Below are positions 8,029 to 15,833 of a DNA stretch of 37,948 bases, in pieces. The notes below the pieces were generated by a model, which saw only the letters and a list, made by a program, of their open reading frames with translations, did no database searches and was not told the DNA's origin. The position numbers and the translations under genes are program-made. The stretch is from NCBI GenBank assembly GCA_035542475.1, contig DATKLL010000101.1, forward strand, positions 1 through 37,948, in the 5' to 3' direction. Position 1 is the first letter of the stretch. Every line of letters starts with the position of its first letter. Source of the DNA: DATKLL01 sp035542475. Lineage in GTDB: Bacteria; Desulfobacterota; Syntrophia; Syntrophales; UBA2185.

Positions 8029-8706
8029 ATGTTAGAGTTCACACCAATAGATTACATGATACTCTTGACCGAGATCATGATTGTGTCGGGAGCATTGGGC
8101 GGTATGGTAAGCGCCCTTATGAGCTGGAGAGATGATCAACCATTCTTTAGTCTGATCATAAAACATACCTTAACCGGTATTGTCATGGCAATGACAGTCC
8201 CATTAATATTGAACATGTTCTCAAGTGATTTGCTTGATGCCGGGCAGGCAAAACCGCTCAGGCTGTTTGTCTTAGGCGGGCTGTGTATCTTTGCCGCTCT
8301 CTTTTCCAGCAGGGTTCTTGAAAGGCTCGGCAGGGGCCGGTTAAAATCTGAAGAGCAGCATTGTCAAAGTCAAGCTCATCAATGCGGGGAAGAGCCCAGT
8401 ACGAAAAAAGAAGACATAAGTCCGACCGTTGCCATCCACAGCCCGGTAGAAGAAAAAATTACCGTCAATCAGTTAAGAATCCTGGATACACTCGCCGGTG
8501 TGGAAGGTGTAAAAATGACTTTGGCAGACCTTCTGAGACATACAATGATCCCGCAGAAGGACTTCGATGAAGCTATCTCTCTAATGAAGGCCAACGGTTT
8601 AGTCGTACAGGAATTAAGCGGCGGCAGGAAGCCTATGCTTATCTTAACGACACGGGGGCGGCAGAGGGTTCTAACGGAATTTCCTCTTAGAGTCGGACAT
8701 TATTAA
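8029..8706 (+). CDS. Three-helix membrane protein with C-terminal winged-helix domain (YEATS-associated 3TM-like)
   Basis: The first 105 residues contain three hydrophobic helices: around 8-30 (SGALGGMVSALMSW), 45-65 (HTLTGIVMAMTVPLILNMFSS) and 80-103 (FVLGGLCIFAALFSSRVL). The signatures GALGG, GIV...VPLxLNxxSS and the final SSR resemble, from memory, the three-transmembrane module annotated in databases as YEATS-associated. That is family knowledge, not a search result. A polar linker follows. Residues about 145-222 (NQLRILDTLAG..., LADLLRHTMIPQKDFDEAISLMKANGLV, then RKPMLILTTRGRQRV) look like a winged helix-turn-helix. A membrane-tethered DNA-binding regulator or signalling adaptor is inferred. 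It is the second gene of a probable two-gene operon. Confidence 0.65.
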   Translation: MLEFTPIDYMILLTEIMIVSGALGGMVSALMSWRDDQPFFSLIIKHTLTGIVMAMTVPLILNMFSSDLLDAGQAKPLRLFVLGGLCIFAALFSSRVLERLGRGRLKSEEQHCQSQAHQCGEEPSTKKEDISPTVAIHSPVEEKITVNQLRILDTLAGVEGVKMTLADLLRHTMIPQKDFDEAISLMKANGLVVQELSGGRKPMLILTTRGRQRVLTEFPLRVGHY

Positions 8707-8740
8707 GATGGGCGTCCGCGGCTTATTATCGGTGGCGTCC

Positions 8741-9379
8741 TTATTCGCCTATTTTCGCTTTTAAATTCGCGATCGCTTCTTTCGGGTCTGGTGATTTCAT
8801 GATGTATGACCCTGAAACAAACATGTTAGCTCCTGCTTCATTTACCAGCCCGATTGTATCCAGCGTTACCCCTCCATCAACTTCTATATTCAACAAGGGT
8901 TTTATCCTTCGCAATTCCCTTATTTTCTCCAGCATCTCCGGCAAAAAGGTACTCCCGTAGAAACCCGGATGAACGGTCATGATCAACACCTGGTCAATCT
9001 GATCAAGGTATGCCTGTATGCGCGTTGTCGGCGTTTCCGGATTCAAGACTAACCCTATCTGTTTTTTCCTCTCTTTAGCTATCTTGATAATCAGATCAGG
9101 AGTTGCGCACGATTCAATATGAATGAGTAGGGCATCAACTTTTTCCCCATTTTTTTCAATCCATTCCTCCGGACTATTAACCATTAAATGTGCTTCCAGG
9201 CGACACCGTGTTTGCGGTATCGCGAAATCAAAATCAATAGAGTGGTTGGGTACAAACTTTCCATCCATGACATCAAGCTGAATTAATTTTACAAAATCCT
9301 TTACTTTCAAAACCGCTACATCCAGGTCTTTCTGCGTTTTGGCAATAACGGCAGGAACAATAATTTTTTCCGGTTTCAT
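8741..9379 (-). CDS. Ribulose-phosphate 3-epimerase-like protein, divergent active site
   Basis: The 212-residue protein has the length and (beta/alpha)8 motifs of D-ribulose-5-phosphate 3-epimerase, which interconverts Ru5P and Xu5P. Visible motifs are LDVMDGKFVPNHS (about 35-47), EAHLMVNSPEEW, VHPGFYGSTFLPE (about 137-149), EVDGGVT and the phosphate site VSGSY. The family's metal ligands are two His and two Asp. Here the Asp of DVMDG, the His of AHLMV and the Asp of VDGG remain, but the first His (normally HxDVMD) is Gln in IQLDVMD. The usual PSxLxAD start is PAVIAK. It may be a divergent epimerase or a related phosphosugar enzyme. It is a single gene on the minus strand, convergent with the 8029 gene. 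Confidence 0.75.
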   Translation of the reverse strand: MKPEKIIVPAVIAKTQKDLDVAVLKVKDFVKLIQLDVMDGKFVPNHSIDFDFAIPQTRCRLEAHLMVNSPEEWIEKNGEKVDALLIHIESCATPDLIIKIAKERKKQIGLVLNPETPTTRIQAYLDQIDQVLIMTVHPGFYGSTFLPEMLEKIRELRRIKPLLNIEVDGGVTLDTIGLVNEAGANMFVSGSYIMKSPDPKEAIANLKAKIGE

Positions 9380-9757
9380 AATCTTTTTAACCCATTTTAA
9401 TCATGCTGTGCTTTTCCTTCAGAGACTCCTCATATGCCTAGCCATAATCTCAACAACAGATGATCACCACAGCTTCGAAAGGAAATTGAAATGAATTGTC
9501 GTGGTGAAATTTTTGTTCACGGATTCTGGATTAAATCAAACCGAATGTCAAGAAAATGTATATTTTCATGTTTGATCAATCGCCTGGTCAGGATTTTCGA
9601 AGCAATAAATCAGAATATCCCCGATGGTAAAACACTTCACAATTCTGTATTCATTAGTTATAAATTGCAACTTCTGTATCTTTAGAACAATCGACAGGAA
9701 GACTTAATCGTTACGTCAACAAGTGTGTTAACATCAAAAATACAGGGGGGTTAGGAT
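9380..9757. other. Intergenic region upstream of the YtxH gene
   Basis: These 378 bases contain only one small ORF (9491-9685, 64 codons) with an AAAGGAAA-like site before its ATG. The translation shows no recognisable family or membrane segment, so I do not call it. No promoter with good -35/-10 spacing was found. Confidence 0.4.
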
Positions 9758-9973
9758 ATGTCGGAAAGAATCGAAGATTTCATTAAAGGTTTACTTATCG
9801 GCGGATTAATAGGCGCTTCTATAGGAATTCTCTTTGCTCCTAAAAGCGGCAAGGAGATGAGGGAAGAAATTTGCAGTAAATCTGAAGAACTTATGGCGAA
9901 GGCCAAGGAGGAATATCAGCAGGTGCTGGATAAGAGTAAGAAGGTCTACGAAGCTGCCGTCAGCCGTTTATAA
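9758..9973 (+). CDS. YtxH domain-containing small protein
   Basis: The 71-residue product begins MSERIEDFIKGLLIGGLIGA and continues GILFAPKSGKEMREEI. This glycine-rich single helix followed by LFAPKSGKE(L/M)R is the hallmark of YtxH/gas-vesicle-GvpP-like small membrane proteins, often stress-induced. The remainder (about 35-71) is a charged amphipathic helix with coiled-coil character. The ATG follows a GGGGGGTTAGG purine-rich site. It is convergent with the rhodanese selenoprotein gene. The biochemical role of the family is not established. Confidence 0.85.
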   Translation: MSERIEDFIKGLLIGGLIGASIGILFAPKSGKEMREEICSKSEELMAKAKEEYQQVLDKSKKVYEAAVSRL

Positions 9974-10045
9974 CAGCCGGGATCTTCTGCGTGTGAAACG
10001 GCCGAAAAGCGGGCTGAATGAGGAAAAGAAACTTTTCGCAACTTA

Positions 10046-10363
10046 TTATAAAATTTTGTATCCGGCCTCTTTCCATGCCACCACACCACCCCTGAGAACT
10101 TTAACGTTATCGTATCCTTTTTTCAGGAACTGCTCTGCCCGACCGGCAGATGTTTTTTCCCTGGGTCAGGCTCAAAAGAAGATAATCTCCTGATTTTTTG
10201 AGTAACTTGGGAGTTTGGAATAAAATTCACCGAGTGAAATCGATCCTTCAAGATTTATTCTTTTATATTCTTCATCGTCATTATAGGCGCATACCAGAAT
10301 AGCCTCCCCTGATTTTACCTTCGGATAAACTTCTTCCGGCTTCACTCGCATCGGCTCTGTCAT
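10046..10363 (-). CDS. Rhodanese-like selenoprotein with UxU active site (two in-frame TGA codons)
   Basis: Read straight through, this is a complete 105-residue single rhodanese domain: MTEPMRVKPEEVYPKVKSGE at the start, EIIFF before the active site, then U-A-U at residues 64-66, PREKTSAGRAEQFLKKGY, and the rhodanese C-terminal NVKVLRGGVVAW ending at TAA 10046-10048. The two TGAs are at 10172-10174 and 10166-10168. A standard caller would stop at residue 63, right at the catalytic loop, and lose the diagnostic GGVxAW. In the family this loop reads YCACP or CAUP, so both TGAs sit where Cys is expected. A SECIS-like hairpin follows at the right distance. AGGAGG lies 6 nt before ATG 10363. Rhodaneses transfer sulfane sulfur; a Sec form suggests thiol/selenol redox chemistry. 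A decayed gene with two stops is the alternative, but the intact frame after them argues against it. Confidence 0.85.
10124..10163 (-). promoter_or_regulatory. Putative bacterial SECIS element of the UxU rhodanese
   Basis: On the minus-strand RNA a perfect 5-bp apical stem CUGCC/GGCAG (10145-10149 with 10135-10139) closes the 5-nt loop GGUCG. The loop begins 21 nt after the second UGA and 27 nt after the first. A lower helix can form between CAGGGAA and UUCCUG with one bulged G. A GU in a short apical loop at about this distance is the arrangement SelB recognises in E. coli fdhF. Confidence 0.7.
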
Positions 10364-10512
10364 GTTCGGCCTCCTGTTTTAAGAATTTTATTAATTGATA
10401 AACGTATAAATAAATGTACCACATTTTAAGCCGGAGTTCTGCTATTTTTAGCCATCGGTGCTAAAGGCGAGATGCGAATATTTTTTTCATTCACTACAAC
10501 CCCTCTTCCTGG

Positions 10513-10541
10513 TTGACACATAGAGTTAGTTGCCCTATATT
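10513..10541 (+). promoter_or_regulatory. Sigma-70-type promoter for the 10637 gene
   Basis: TTGACA (10513-10518) and TATATT (10536-10541) are separated by 17 bp. The predicted transcript starts near 10548 and has a leader of about 90 nt before ATG 10637. Confidence 0.7.
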
Positions 10542-10636
10542 GTAAATATAAAAGTGATTCCTTAGCAACAAACTTTCCTCTTAATGATATCTTAATAAAA
10601 GGCGCATTATAATCTCACAAAAATAAGGAGCGTGTC

Positions 10637-11035
10637 ATGAGGAGAGCACGGATATTAATGACCACGTTTGGTAAATCATCTGAACCTGCCATGAAAAGAC
10701 TCTCTTTGGCCTTTGTGGAGGCGGGGTTCGAGGTAATATTCACGCGAAACCAGCGGCCGGAGGAGATCGTTGTTTCAGCAATCCAGGAATCGGTTGATCA
10801 CATCGGAATAACGACAATGCCTGGAGCCGATATCGAAAATCTCACAAGGGTCGTAGAGCTTCTAAAGAAGGAAGGAGCATCACATATAAGAGTTACCGCT
10901 GGAGGCTACTTGGACGAAGATAATATCTCTAAAGTCAAGGAGACAGGGGTCGTAGAATTCTTCCCCAAAGGCACCTCCATACCGGAACTTATACAGTGGG
11001 CTAAAGATAACATTAAACCGATTGATGACAGATGA
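10637..11035 (+). CDS. B12-binding-fold protein lacking the DxHxxG cobalamin ligand
   Basis: The 132-residue product aligns by eye with the C-terminal B12-binding domain of methylmalonyl-CoA mutase and its free-standing small-subunit relatives. It shows RRARILMTTFGK at the first strand, ALAF-like helix RLSLAFVEAGFEVIF, RPEEIVVSAIQE, DHIGITTM, VTAGGYLDEDN and a final FFPKGTSIPELIQWAK. In functional domains the first loop is DGHDRG, whose His coordinates cobalt; here it reads KSSEPA with no His. It therefore keeps the Rossmann-like fold but probably binds no B12 in the base-off/His-on mode. ATG 10637 has AAGGAG 6 nt upstream and a good sigma-70 promoter. cydA follows by 87 nt on the same strand, so co-transcription is possible. 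Confidence 0.75.
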   Translation: MRRARILMTTFGKSSEPAMKRLSLAFVEAGFEVIFTRNQRPEEIVVSAIQESVDHIGITTMPGADIENLTRVVELLKKEGASHIRVTAGGYLDEDNISKVKETGVVEFFPKGTSIPELIQWAKDNIKPIDDR

Positions 11036-11122
11036 ATCGGTAATGATGGGATGATATAACTAAATGGTCGTTACACAGGCGTTTCTTGTAATGCAACTTA
11101 GAGCTATGTAAGAGAATTACTC

Positions 11123-12526
11123 ATGGATGGCTTTCCGGATACAGTCCTGCTCTCAAGATTGCAGTTTGCCCTCACGGCCATGTTTCACATCCTCTGGCCG
11201 GTGGCTACCATCGGCATAAGCATTTTCCTGGTATTTCTCGAAGCCCGCTGGATAATGACCGGAAAAGAAGTTTATTACAGCCATGCCCGGTTCTGGAGCC
11301 GCCTTTTTTTCCTCAACCTCGCCCTTGGTGTAGTCACGGGCATTCCCATGGAGTTTCAGTTCGGGACCAACTGGAGCGCCTTCTCCCGGGCAGGCGGCGA
11401 TTTTTTCGGACACATGCTGGGATACGAGGCGGCCATGGCCTTTATGCTGGAGGCCAGCTTCATCGGGATCATGATGTTCGGCTGGAAACGGGTTTCCTCC
11501 GCTGTGCATCTGTTTGCCACCTGCATGGTTGCTCTCGGTGCCTCCCTTTCCGCCTTCTGGATCATGGTGGCCAATTCCTGGATGCAGACTCCCTCCGGCG
11601 GTCACTTCGATAAAGGAAAATTCGTCGTCACAAATCATCTTCAGGCTATCTTTAATCCCGATATGGTATGGAGCGTCACCCACATGTGGGTTGCCGCCCT
11701 GGAAATATCCGTTTTCGTCGTGGGAGGGCTGAGCGCCTGGTATCTCTATAAGAAACGTTATACGGGCTTTTTTCTTGCCTCCTTCAAGTGGGCCGTTATT
11801 GCTGCTATCGTGATAACCCCTTTACAGATCTGGCTCGGCGACGGCTCCGGGCGGGCGGCATATGAGTATGACCCGACTAAACTTGCCGCCATGGAAGCCC
11901 ACTGGCACACTAACTCTCCGGGGCAGGGAGCTTCTTTCAGCATCCTCGCCTGGCCCGACCCGGAAAAACAGGATAACCGCTGGGCCGTCGAGATCCCTAA
12001 CCTCCTCAGCCTTCTGACCACACACACCCTGACCGGCCGGATCAGGGGCCTTGCAGAATTCCCGCGGGAAGACCAGCCGCCGGTAGCCGTTACCTATTAT
12101 GCCTTCCGGATCATGGTGGCCATCGGTATGGCGCTTTTTCTTCTCATGCTCTGGACGCTTTGGATCTGGCGCAAGGGAGGACTTGACAGCGAGAGTGTTT
12201 TTTCCAAGAAGTGGCTGCTTCGCGCCTGGATGGCGGCTCTGCCGCTCTCCTACCTCGCCATGGAGACCGGGTGGATTACCAGGGAAGTAGGCCGTCAGCC
12301 CTGGGTGATTTACGGGTTGATGAGGACTGGGGAATCAGCTTCCCGGGTTCCAGCCGGGACGGTTGCCGCGTCACTTGCCACCTTTGCCTTGGTCTATGCC
12401 TTTCTCGCAATTCTTTTTTTCTTCTTTGCACGACGCATCATCATTCGGGGGCCGGACCTGCCGTCAAGTGAAACCACAGGCGGATACTGGGATTCCGGAA
12501 AGGAGCCGAAAAATGGAGTGGCTTGA
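11123..12526 (+). CDS. cydA: Cytochrome bd-type quinol oxidase subunit I
   Basis: CydA carries haems b558, b595 and d and oxidises quinol while reducing O2 to water in the cytoplasmic membrane. The 467-residue sequence starts with SRLQFALTAMFHILWPVATI, with the conserved His in FHI. It continues with GVVTGIPMEFQFGTNWSAFS and EASFIGIMMFGW, both strongly conserved in CydA, then FWIMVANSWMQTP, GRIRGLAEFPREDQPPVAV, and late in the protein ETGWITREVGRQPWVIYGLMRT. The Q-loop region is short, as in the cyanide-insensitive/short-loop bd branch. About nine membrane helices are expected. Its 3' end overlaps cydB by 14 nt. The oxidase fits an anaerobe that must scavenge or tolerate oxygen. Confidence 0.96.
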   Translation: MDGFPDTVLLSRLQFALTAMFHILWPVATIGISIFLVFLEARWIMTGKEVYYSHARFWSRLFFLNLALGVVTGIPMEFQFGTNWSAFSRAGGDFFGHMLGYEAAMAFMLEASFIGIMMFGWKRVSSAVHLFATCMVALGASLSAFWIMVANSWMQTPSGGHFDKGKFVVTNHLQAIFNPDMVWSVTHMWVAALEISVFVVGGLSAWYLYKKRYTGFFLASFKWAVIAAIVITPLQIWLGDGSGRAAYEYDPTKLAAMEAHWHTNSPGQGASFSILAWPDPEKQDNRWAVEIPNLLSLLTTHTLTGRIRGLAEFPREDQPPVAVTYYAFRIMVAIGMALFLLMLWTLWIWRKGGLDSESVFSKKWLLRAWMAALPLSYLAMETGWITREVGRQPWVIYGLMRTGESASRVPAGTVAASLATFALVYAFLAILFFFFARRIIIRGPDLPSSETTGGYWDSGKEPKNGVA

Positions 12527-13526
12527 GGCTCACGTCGTGCAAATCTGGTTCCTGATCATCGGTTTTTTTGTCCTTTATTATGCCGTTTCCGACGGATATG
12601 ACCTGGGAGTGGGGATGATCGCCCTCTTTTGCCGGGATGAAGATAAACGGAGCATCATGATGGCGAGCCTCCAGAGCGTCTGGCAGGATAATCAGACGTG
12701 GCTTGTCCTTCTGGGCGGTATGCTTTTCGGGGCCTTTCCCCTCTTCTACAGCGTTGCTCTATCGGCTTTTTATATACCTATCATAATCATGCTCTTCGGT
12801 TTAATCTTCCGCGGTATAGCCTTCGAGTATCGCGACCACTCCAAAAGACCTTATCTCTGGAGCCTGTCCTTCGGCATCGGCAGCCTTGTTACCGCTCTTT
12901 CCCAGGGTTTCACCATGGGCGGTATCTTCTATGGAATACCCATGGAGGGGCATGACTTTATCGGCACTATATGGAGCTGGTTTCACCCCTACTCCATCCT
13001 CTTTACCCTCGGTGTGCTCTCAGGCTATATCATGTTGGGGGCGAACTATCTCATTATGAAAACAAGCGGTGTCATCCAGAGACGATGTGTACAATACTCT
13101 TACTTTGCCGCCATCTCAACCCTCGTTATTTCCATAGCGGTTTACATCTGGACGATCGCACGGCATCCTTACATGGCCCGGAAATGGCTGGCCATGCCCG
13201 GCCTTTTTAACGTCGCAACATTTCCTCTCCTTGCCCTCGCTGCCCTCGTCATGTATCTCCGGAGCCTTCACAAGCGGTCGGAAGTTGCTCCCCTCCTGTG
13301 GAATATGATCTTCGTTTTCTGCGCCTTCATCGGCCTTTCCATCGGCTTTTATCCTTACATCATCCCGAATATGGTAACCATCAAAAGCGCCGCAGTCTCT
13401 TCATCCAATACCCTGATCTTTATGCTCGCTATGATTATCATCCTCCTCCCGGTGATTCTTGTTTATATCGGCTACAAACACTGGGTCTTCCGGGGAAAGG
13501 TGGAAGAGCACGGGTATGAAGATTAG
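12513..13526 (+). CDS. cydB: Cytochrome bd-type quinol oxidase subunit II
   Basis: CydB is the partner membrane subunit of CydA. From ATG 12513 the product has 337 residues, beginning MEWLEAHVVQIWFLIIGFF and containing YYAVSDGYDLGVGMI, the family's N-terminal signature. It also has SVWQDNQTWLVLLGGMLFGAFP and FRGIAFEYRD, which are invariant CydB blocks. An in-frame upstream start at 12363 lies inside cydA and gives a non-CydB extension, so 12513 is preferred; GAAAGGAG lies just upstream. The 14-nt overlap with cydA indicates translational coupling. No cydX-like small ORF was recognised before the next gene. Confidence 0.96.
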   Translation: MEWLEAHVVQIWFLIIGFFVLYYAVSDGYDLGVGMIALFCRDEDKRSIMMASLQSVWQDNQTWLVLLGGMLFGAFPLFYSVALSAFYIPIIIMLFGLIFRGIAFEYRDHSKRPYLWSLSFGIGSLVTALSQGFTMGGIFYGIPMEGHDFIGTIWSWFHPYSILFTLGVLSGYIMLGANYLIMKTSGVIQRRCVQYSYFAAISTLVISIAVYIWTIARHPYMARKWLAMPGLFNVATFPLLALAALVMYLRSLHKRSEVAPLLWNMIFVFCAFIGLSIGFYPYIIPNMVTIKSAAVSSSNTLIFMLAMIIILLPVILVYIGYKHWVFRGKVEEHGYED

Positions 13527-13600
13527 GTTGCGCGGTTGTTTTAATTATTCTCCCTGATTTTTCAAGCATGAACCGATGATGATCTTGATTAAAGGGTAAG

Positions 13601-14800
13601 ATGGCTGAAATCCTCATATCGGAGAAATTTGAATTTGTTCTCTTTGGTTTAATGCTGATAGGAGTAGCCCTGTTTCACCGTCATGCGCCGCGCGTGGGTT
13701 TGGCCGGGCTTGCATTAATTCTCCTTCATAAATTCTTGTTTGTGCCGGATTTTCAAGTCATGGCCCATATATTTGGTGAAACGTCACTACTTACTCAAAT
13801 TGTGGATAAGGAAGCGAGGCAAGGTGAATGGGCAATTCTTCTCAATCTGCTGGGATTACTCCTGGGCTTCGCTATATTATCAAAGCACTTTGAAGAATCC
13901 CACATACCCAAAATGCTGACCAGGTTCCTCCCTGAAGGCTGGAAGGGCCCTTTATTGCTTCTAATCATTGTGTTCATCCTTTCCTCTTTTTTAGACAACA
14001 TCGCAGCCGCAATAATCGGCGGCACACTTGCATCAGTAGTTTTTAAGAACAGGGTTCATATCGGTTATCTGGCAGCCATTGTGGCTGCCAGTAATGCCGG
14101 TGGGGCAGGGAGTGTCCTGGGAGATACCACAACCACAATGATATGGATCGAGGGGGTAGCCGCCTTCAGTCTCGTACATGCTTATGTCGCCGCCATTCCG
14201 TGTCTAATCTTTTTTGCTCTTTTTGCTTCCTTGCAGCAAAACAAATTTCAGCCGCTTCAGAAAACGGAAATCGATGTCCGCATAGACTGGCTAAGGATCA
14301 TAATTGTAGCAATGATTTTAGTTTTAACTATCATAACAAATGTATTGTTCTATTTTCCTGCCCTTGGAGTTTGGATTGCAATTCTCATCGGGGCGGCCTT
14401 TCGTCAAACAGCATGGTATGAAATAAGGATAGCCCTTTCAGGGACGGTCTTTTTACTGGCACTGATTTTCTGTGCTTCATTAATGCCTGTCGATAGCTTG
14501 CCAAAAGCGTCCTGGCAATCAACCTTTGCATTGGGTTTTCTCTCTTCGGTTTTTGATAATATTCCTTTGACCAAGCTTGCTTTGGATCAAGGCGGCCATG
14601 ATTGGGGAATGCTGGCTTATACAGTAGGATTTGGCGGTTCGATGACCTGGTTCGGATCATCGGCGGGTGTTGCTATTTGCAGTATATTTCCTGAGGCTAA
14701 ATCTGTGGTTCAATGGCTGCTGAAAGGCTGGCATATAACCTTAGCATATATTATCGGGTTCTTTACTTTGCTGGTAATTTCAGGCTGGCAGCCTCGATAG
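13601..14800 (+). CDS. NhaD/ArsB-type ion transporter (probable Na+/H+ antiporter)
   Basis: The 399-residue integral membrane protein shows two inverted halves characteristic of the ion-transporter superfamily: SSFLDNIAAAIIGGTLA near 127 and SSVFDNIPLTKLAL near 313. Asp-Asn lies in the re-entrant or unwound helices of both. NAGGAGSVLGDTTTTMIW (about 165-182) closely resembles the NhaD signature NAGGA...GDxTTTMxW, so sodium/proton exchange is the best guess over citrate or arsenite transport. About eleven hydrophobic helices are visible. ATG 13601 has AAGGG 4 nt upstream. It lies between the bd oxidase and the DUF475 gene on the same strand, which suggests ion homeostasis tied to respiration. 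Confidence 0.75.
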   Translation: MAEILISEKFEFVLFGLMLIGVALFHRHAPRVGLAGLALILLHKFLFVPDFQVMAHIFGETSLLTQIVDKEARQGEWAILLNLLGLLLGFAILSKHFEESHIPKMLTRFLPEGWKGPLLLLIIVFILSSFLDNIAAAIIGGTLASVVFKNRVHIGYLAAIVAASNAGGAGSVLGDTTTTMIWIEGVAAFSLVHAYVAAIPCLIFFALFASLQQNKFQPLQKTEIDVRIDWLRIIIVAMILVLTIITNVLFYFPALGVWIAILIGAAFRQTAWYEIRIALSGTVFLLALIFCASLMPVDSLPKASWQSTFALGFLSSVFDNIPLTKLALDQGGHDWGMLAYTVGFGGSMTWFGSSAGVAICSIFPEAKSVVQWLLKGWHITLAYIIGFFTLLVISGWQPR

Positions 14801-14869
14801 CTTTATAATGCAAATTACCAAGCAGAACTATGAGACAAGAAGCAGGAAATAAGCGGCTAAGGACGAAGC

Positions 14870-15805
14870 ATGGATATTTCCAGTACCCTTTTAATAATCG
14901 CCGGATTAATTCTTTTTGAATCCATCACCAGCATTGACAATGCGATTATAAACGCCGAAGTCCTGGCCACAATGCAACCATGGGCCAGGAAGTGGTTCCT
15001 CACATGGGGAATCGGCATCGCCGTATTCGGTGTCCGGGGTTTATTGCCCTGGTTGATCATCTGGATCATGTCACCCGCGATCAGCCCAGGACAGGCCTTT
15101 CTGGCAACGATCACCCATGACCCGGCAGCTTTACGGGCCATTCAGGAGAGCTCTCCCGTGCTTTTGATAGGCGGCGGGGTATTCTTTATTTTTCTTTTCT
15201 CGCACTGGCTGTTTCTTGAGCCGAAGAGGTATGGACTGGTTGTGGAAAGTTTTTTCGCCCACCAGGGGGCATGGTTTTATGCGGTTGTTTCACTTGTTTT
15301 AACGCTGATTGTCTGGTTTGCCCTCCGAAAAGACCCATTGCTCGCTTTTGGTGCAGTCATTGGCTCCACTGCATTTTTCATTACCAGCGGCTTCAAGCAA
15401 TATGCAGCCGCTCAGGAAGATCGTCTTATCAAAGTCGGGGAGACCGGCATTACCGATATTGCAAAGATCGCCTATCTCGAAGCTATTGATACGTCTTTCT
15501 CCATTGACGGTATTATTGGAGCCTTTGCTTTTACCTTGTCGGTGCCGTTGATCCTTCTGGGTAACGGCATAGGCGCCATTGTCGTGAGACAGCTCACAGT
15601 ATACAACGTGGATAAAATCAAAAAGTACATCTATCTCAAAAATGGAGCTATGTATTCTGTTTTGATTCTGGGGTTTGTCATGCTTGCTCATGGGTTCGGT
15701 ATGGATGTACCGGCATGGTTATCGCCTCTGGCAACCTTTGTGATTGTAGGCTACTTCTTCCTCATATCCCGGAGGCAGGCTGTAAAATCAGAAGACAAGG
15801 TTTGA
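14870..15805 (+). CDS. DUF475/TerC-like integral membrane protein
   Basis: The 311-residue polytopic protein starts MDISSTLLIIAGLILFESI and carries FESITSIDNAIINAEVL, the acidic first-helix motif shared by TerC/LysE-like and DUF475 proteins. A second acidic block, YLEAIDTSFSIDGIIGAFAF near 204-223, mirrors it in the C-terminal half. TerC-type proteins are linked to metal (Mn2+) export and tellurite resistance; for DUF475 the substrate is not established. RKWFLTWGIGIAVFGVRGLLP and the repeated E(S/A)xxSIDNA arrangement support the family call. It follows the NhaD-like gene by 69 nt and precedes the PGPGW gene by 28 nt, so the three are probably transcribed together. Confidence 0.85.
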   Translation: MDISSTLLIIAGLILFESITSIDNAIINAEVLATMQPWARKWFLTWGIGIAVFGVRGLLPWLIIWIMSPAISPGQAFLATITHDPAALRAIQESSPVLLIGGGVFFIFLFSHWLFLEPKRYGLVVESFFAHQGAWFYAVVSLVLTLIVWFALRKDPLLAFGAVIGSTAFFITSGFKQYAAAQEDRLIKVGETGITDIAKIAYLEAIDTSFSIDGIIGAFAFTLSVPLILLGNGIGAIVVRQLTVYNVDKIKKYIYLKNGAMYSVLILGFVMLAHGFGMDVPAWLSPLATFVIVGYFFLISRRQAVKSEDKV

Positions 15806-15833
15806 CCTGGTCACTCATCCAAAAGGTTGCTCT

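Noticed and set aside
9491..9685. Small plus-strand ORF of 64 codons with a possible ribosome binding site
   Set aside because: The protein has no recognisable feature and the region looks intergenic.
10172..10363. A 63-residue truncated rhodanese, or a pseudogene with two stop codons
   Set aside because: The frame continues without error to a complete rhodanese end, both TGAs are at expected Cys positions, and a correctly spaced hairpin follows. Selenocysteine explains all of this better than decay.
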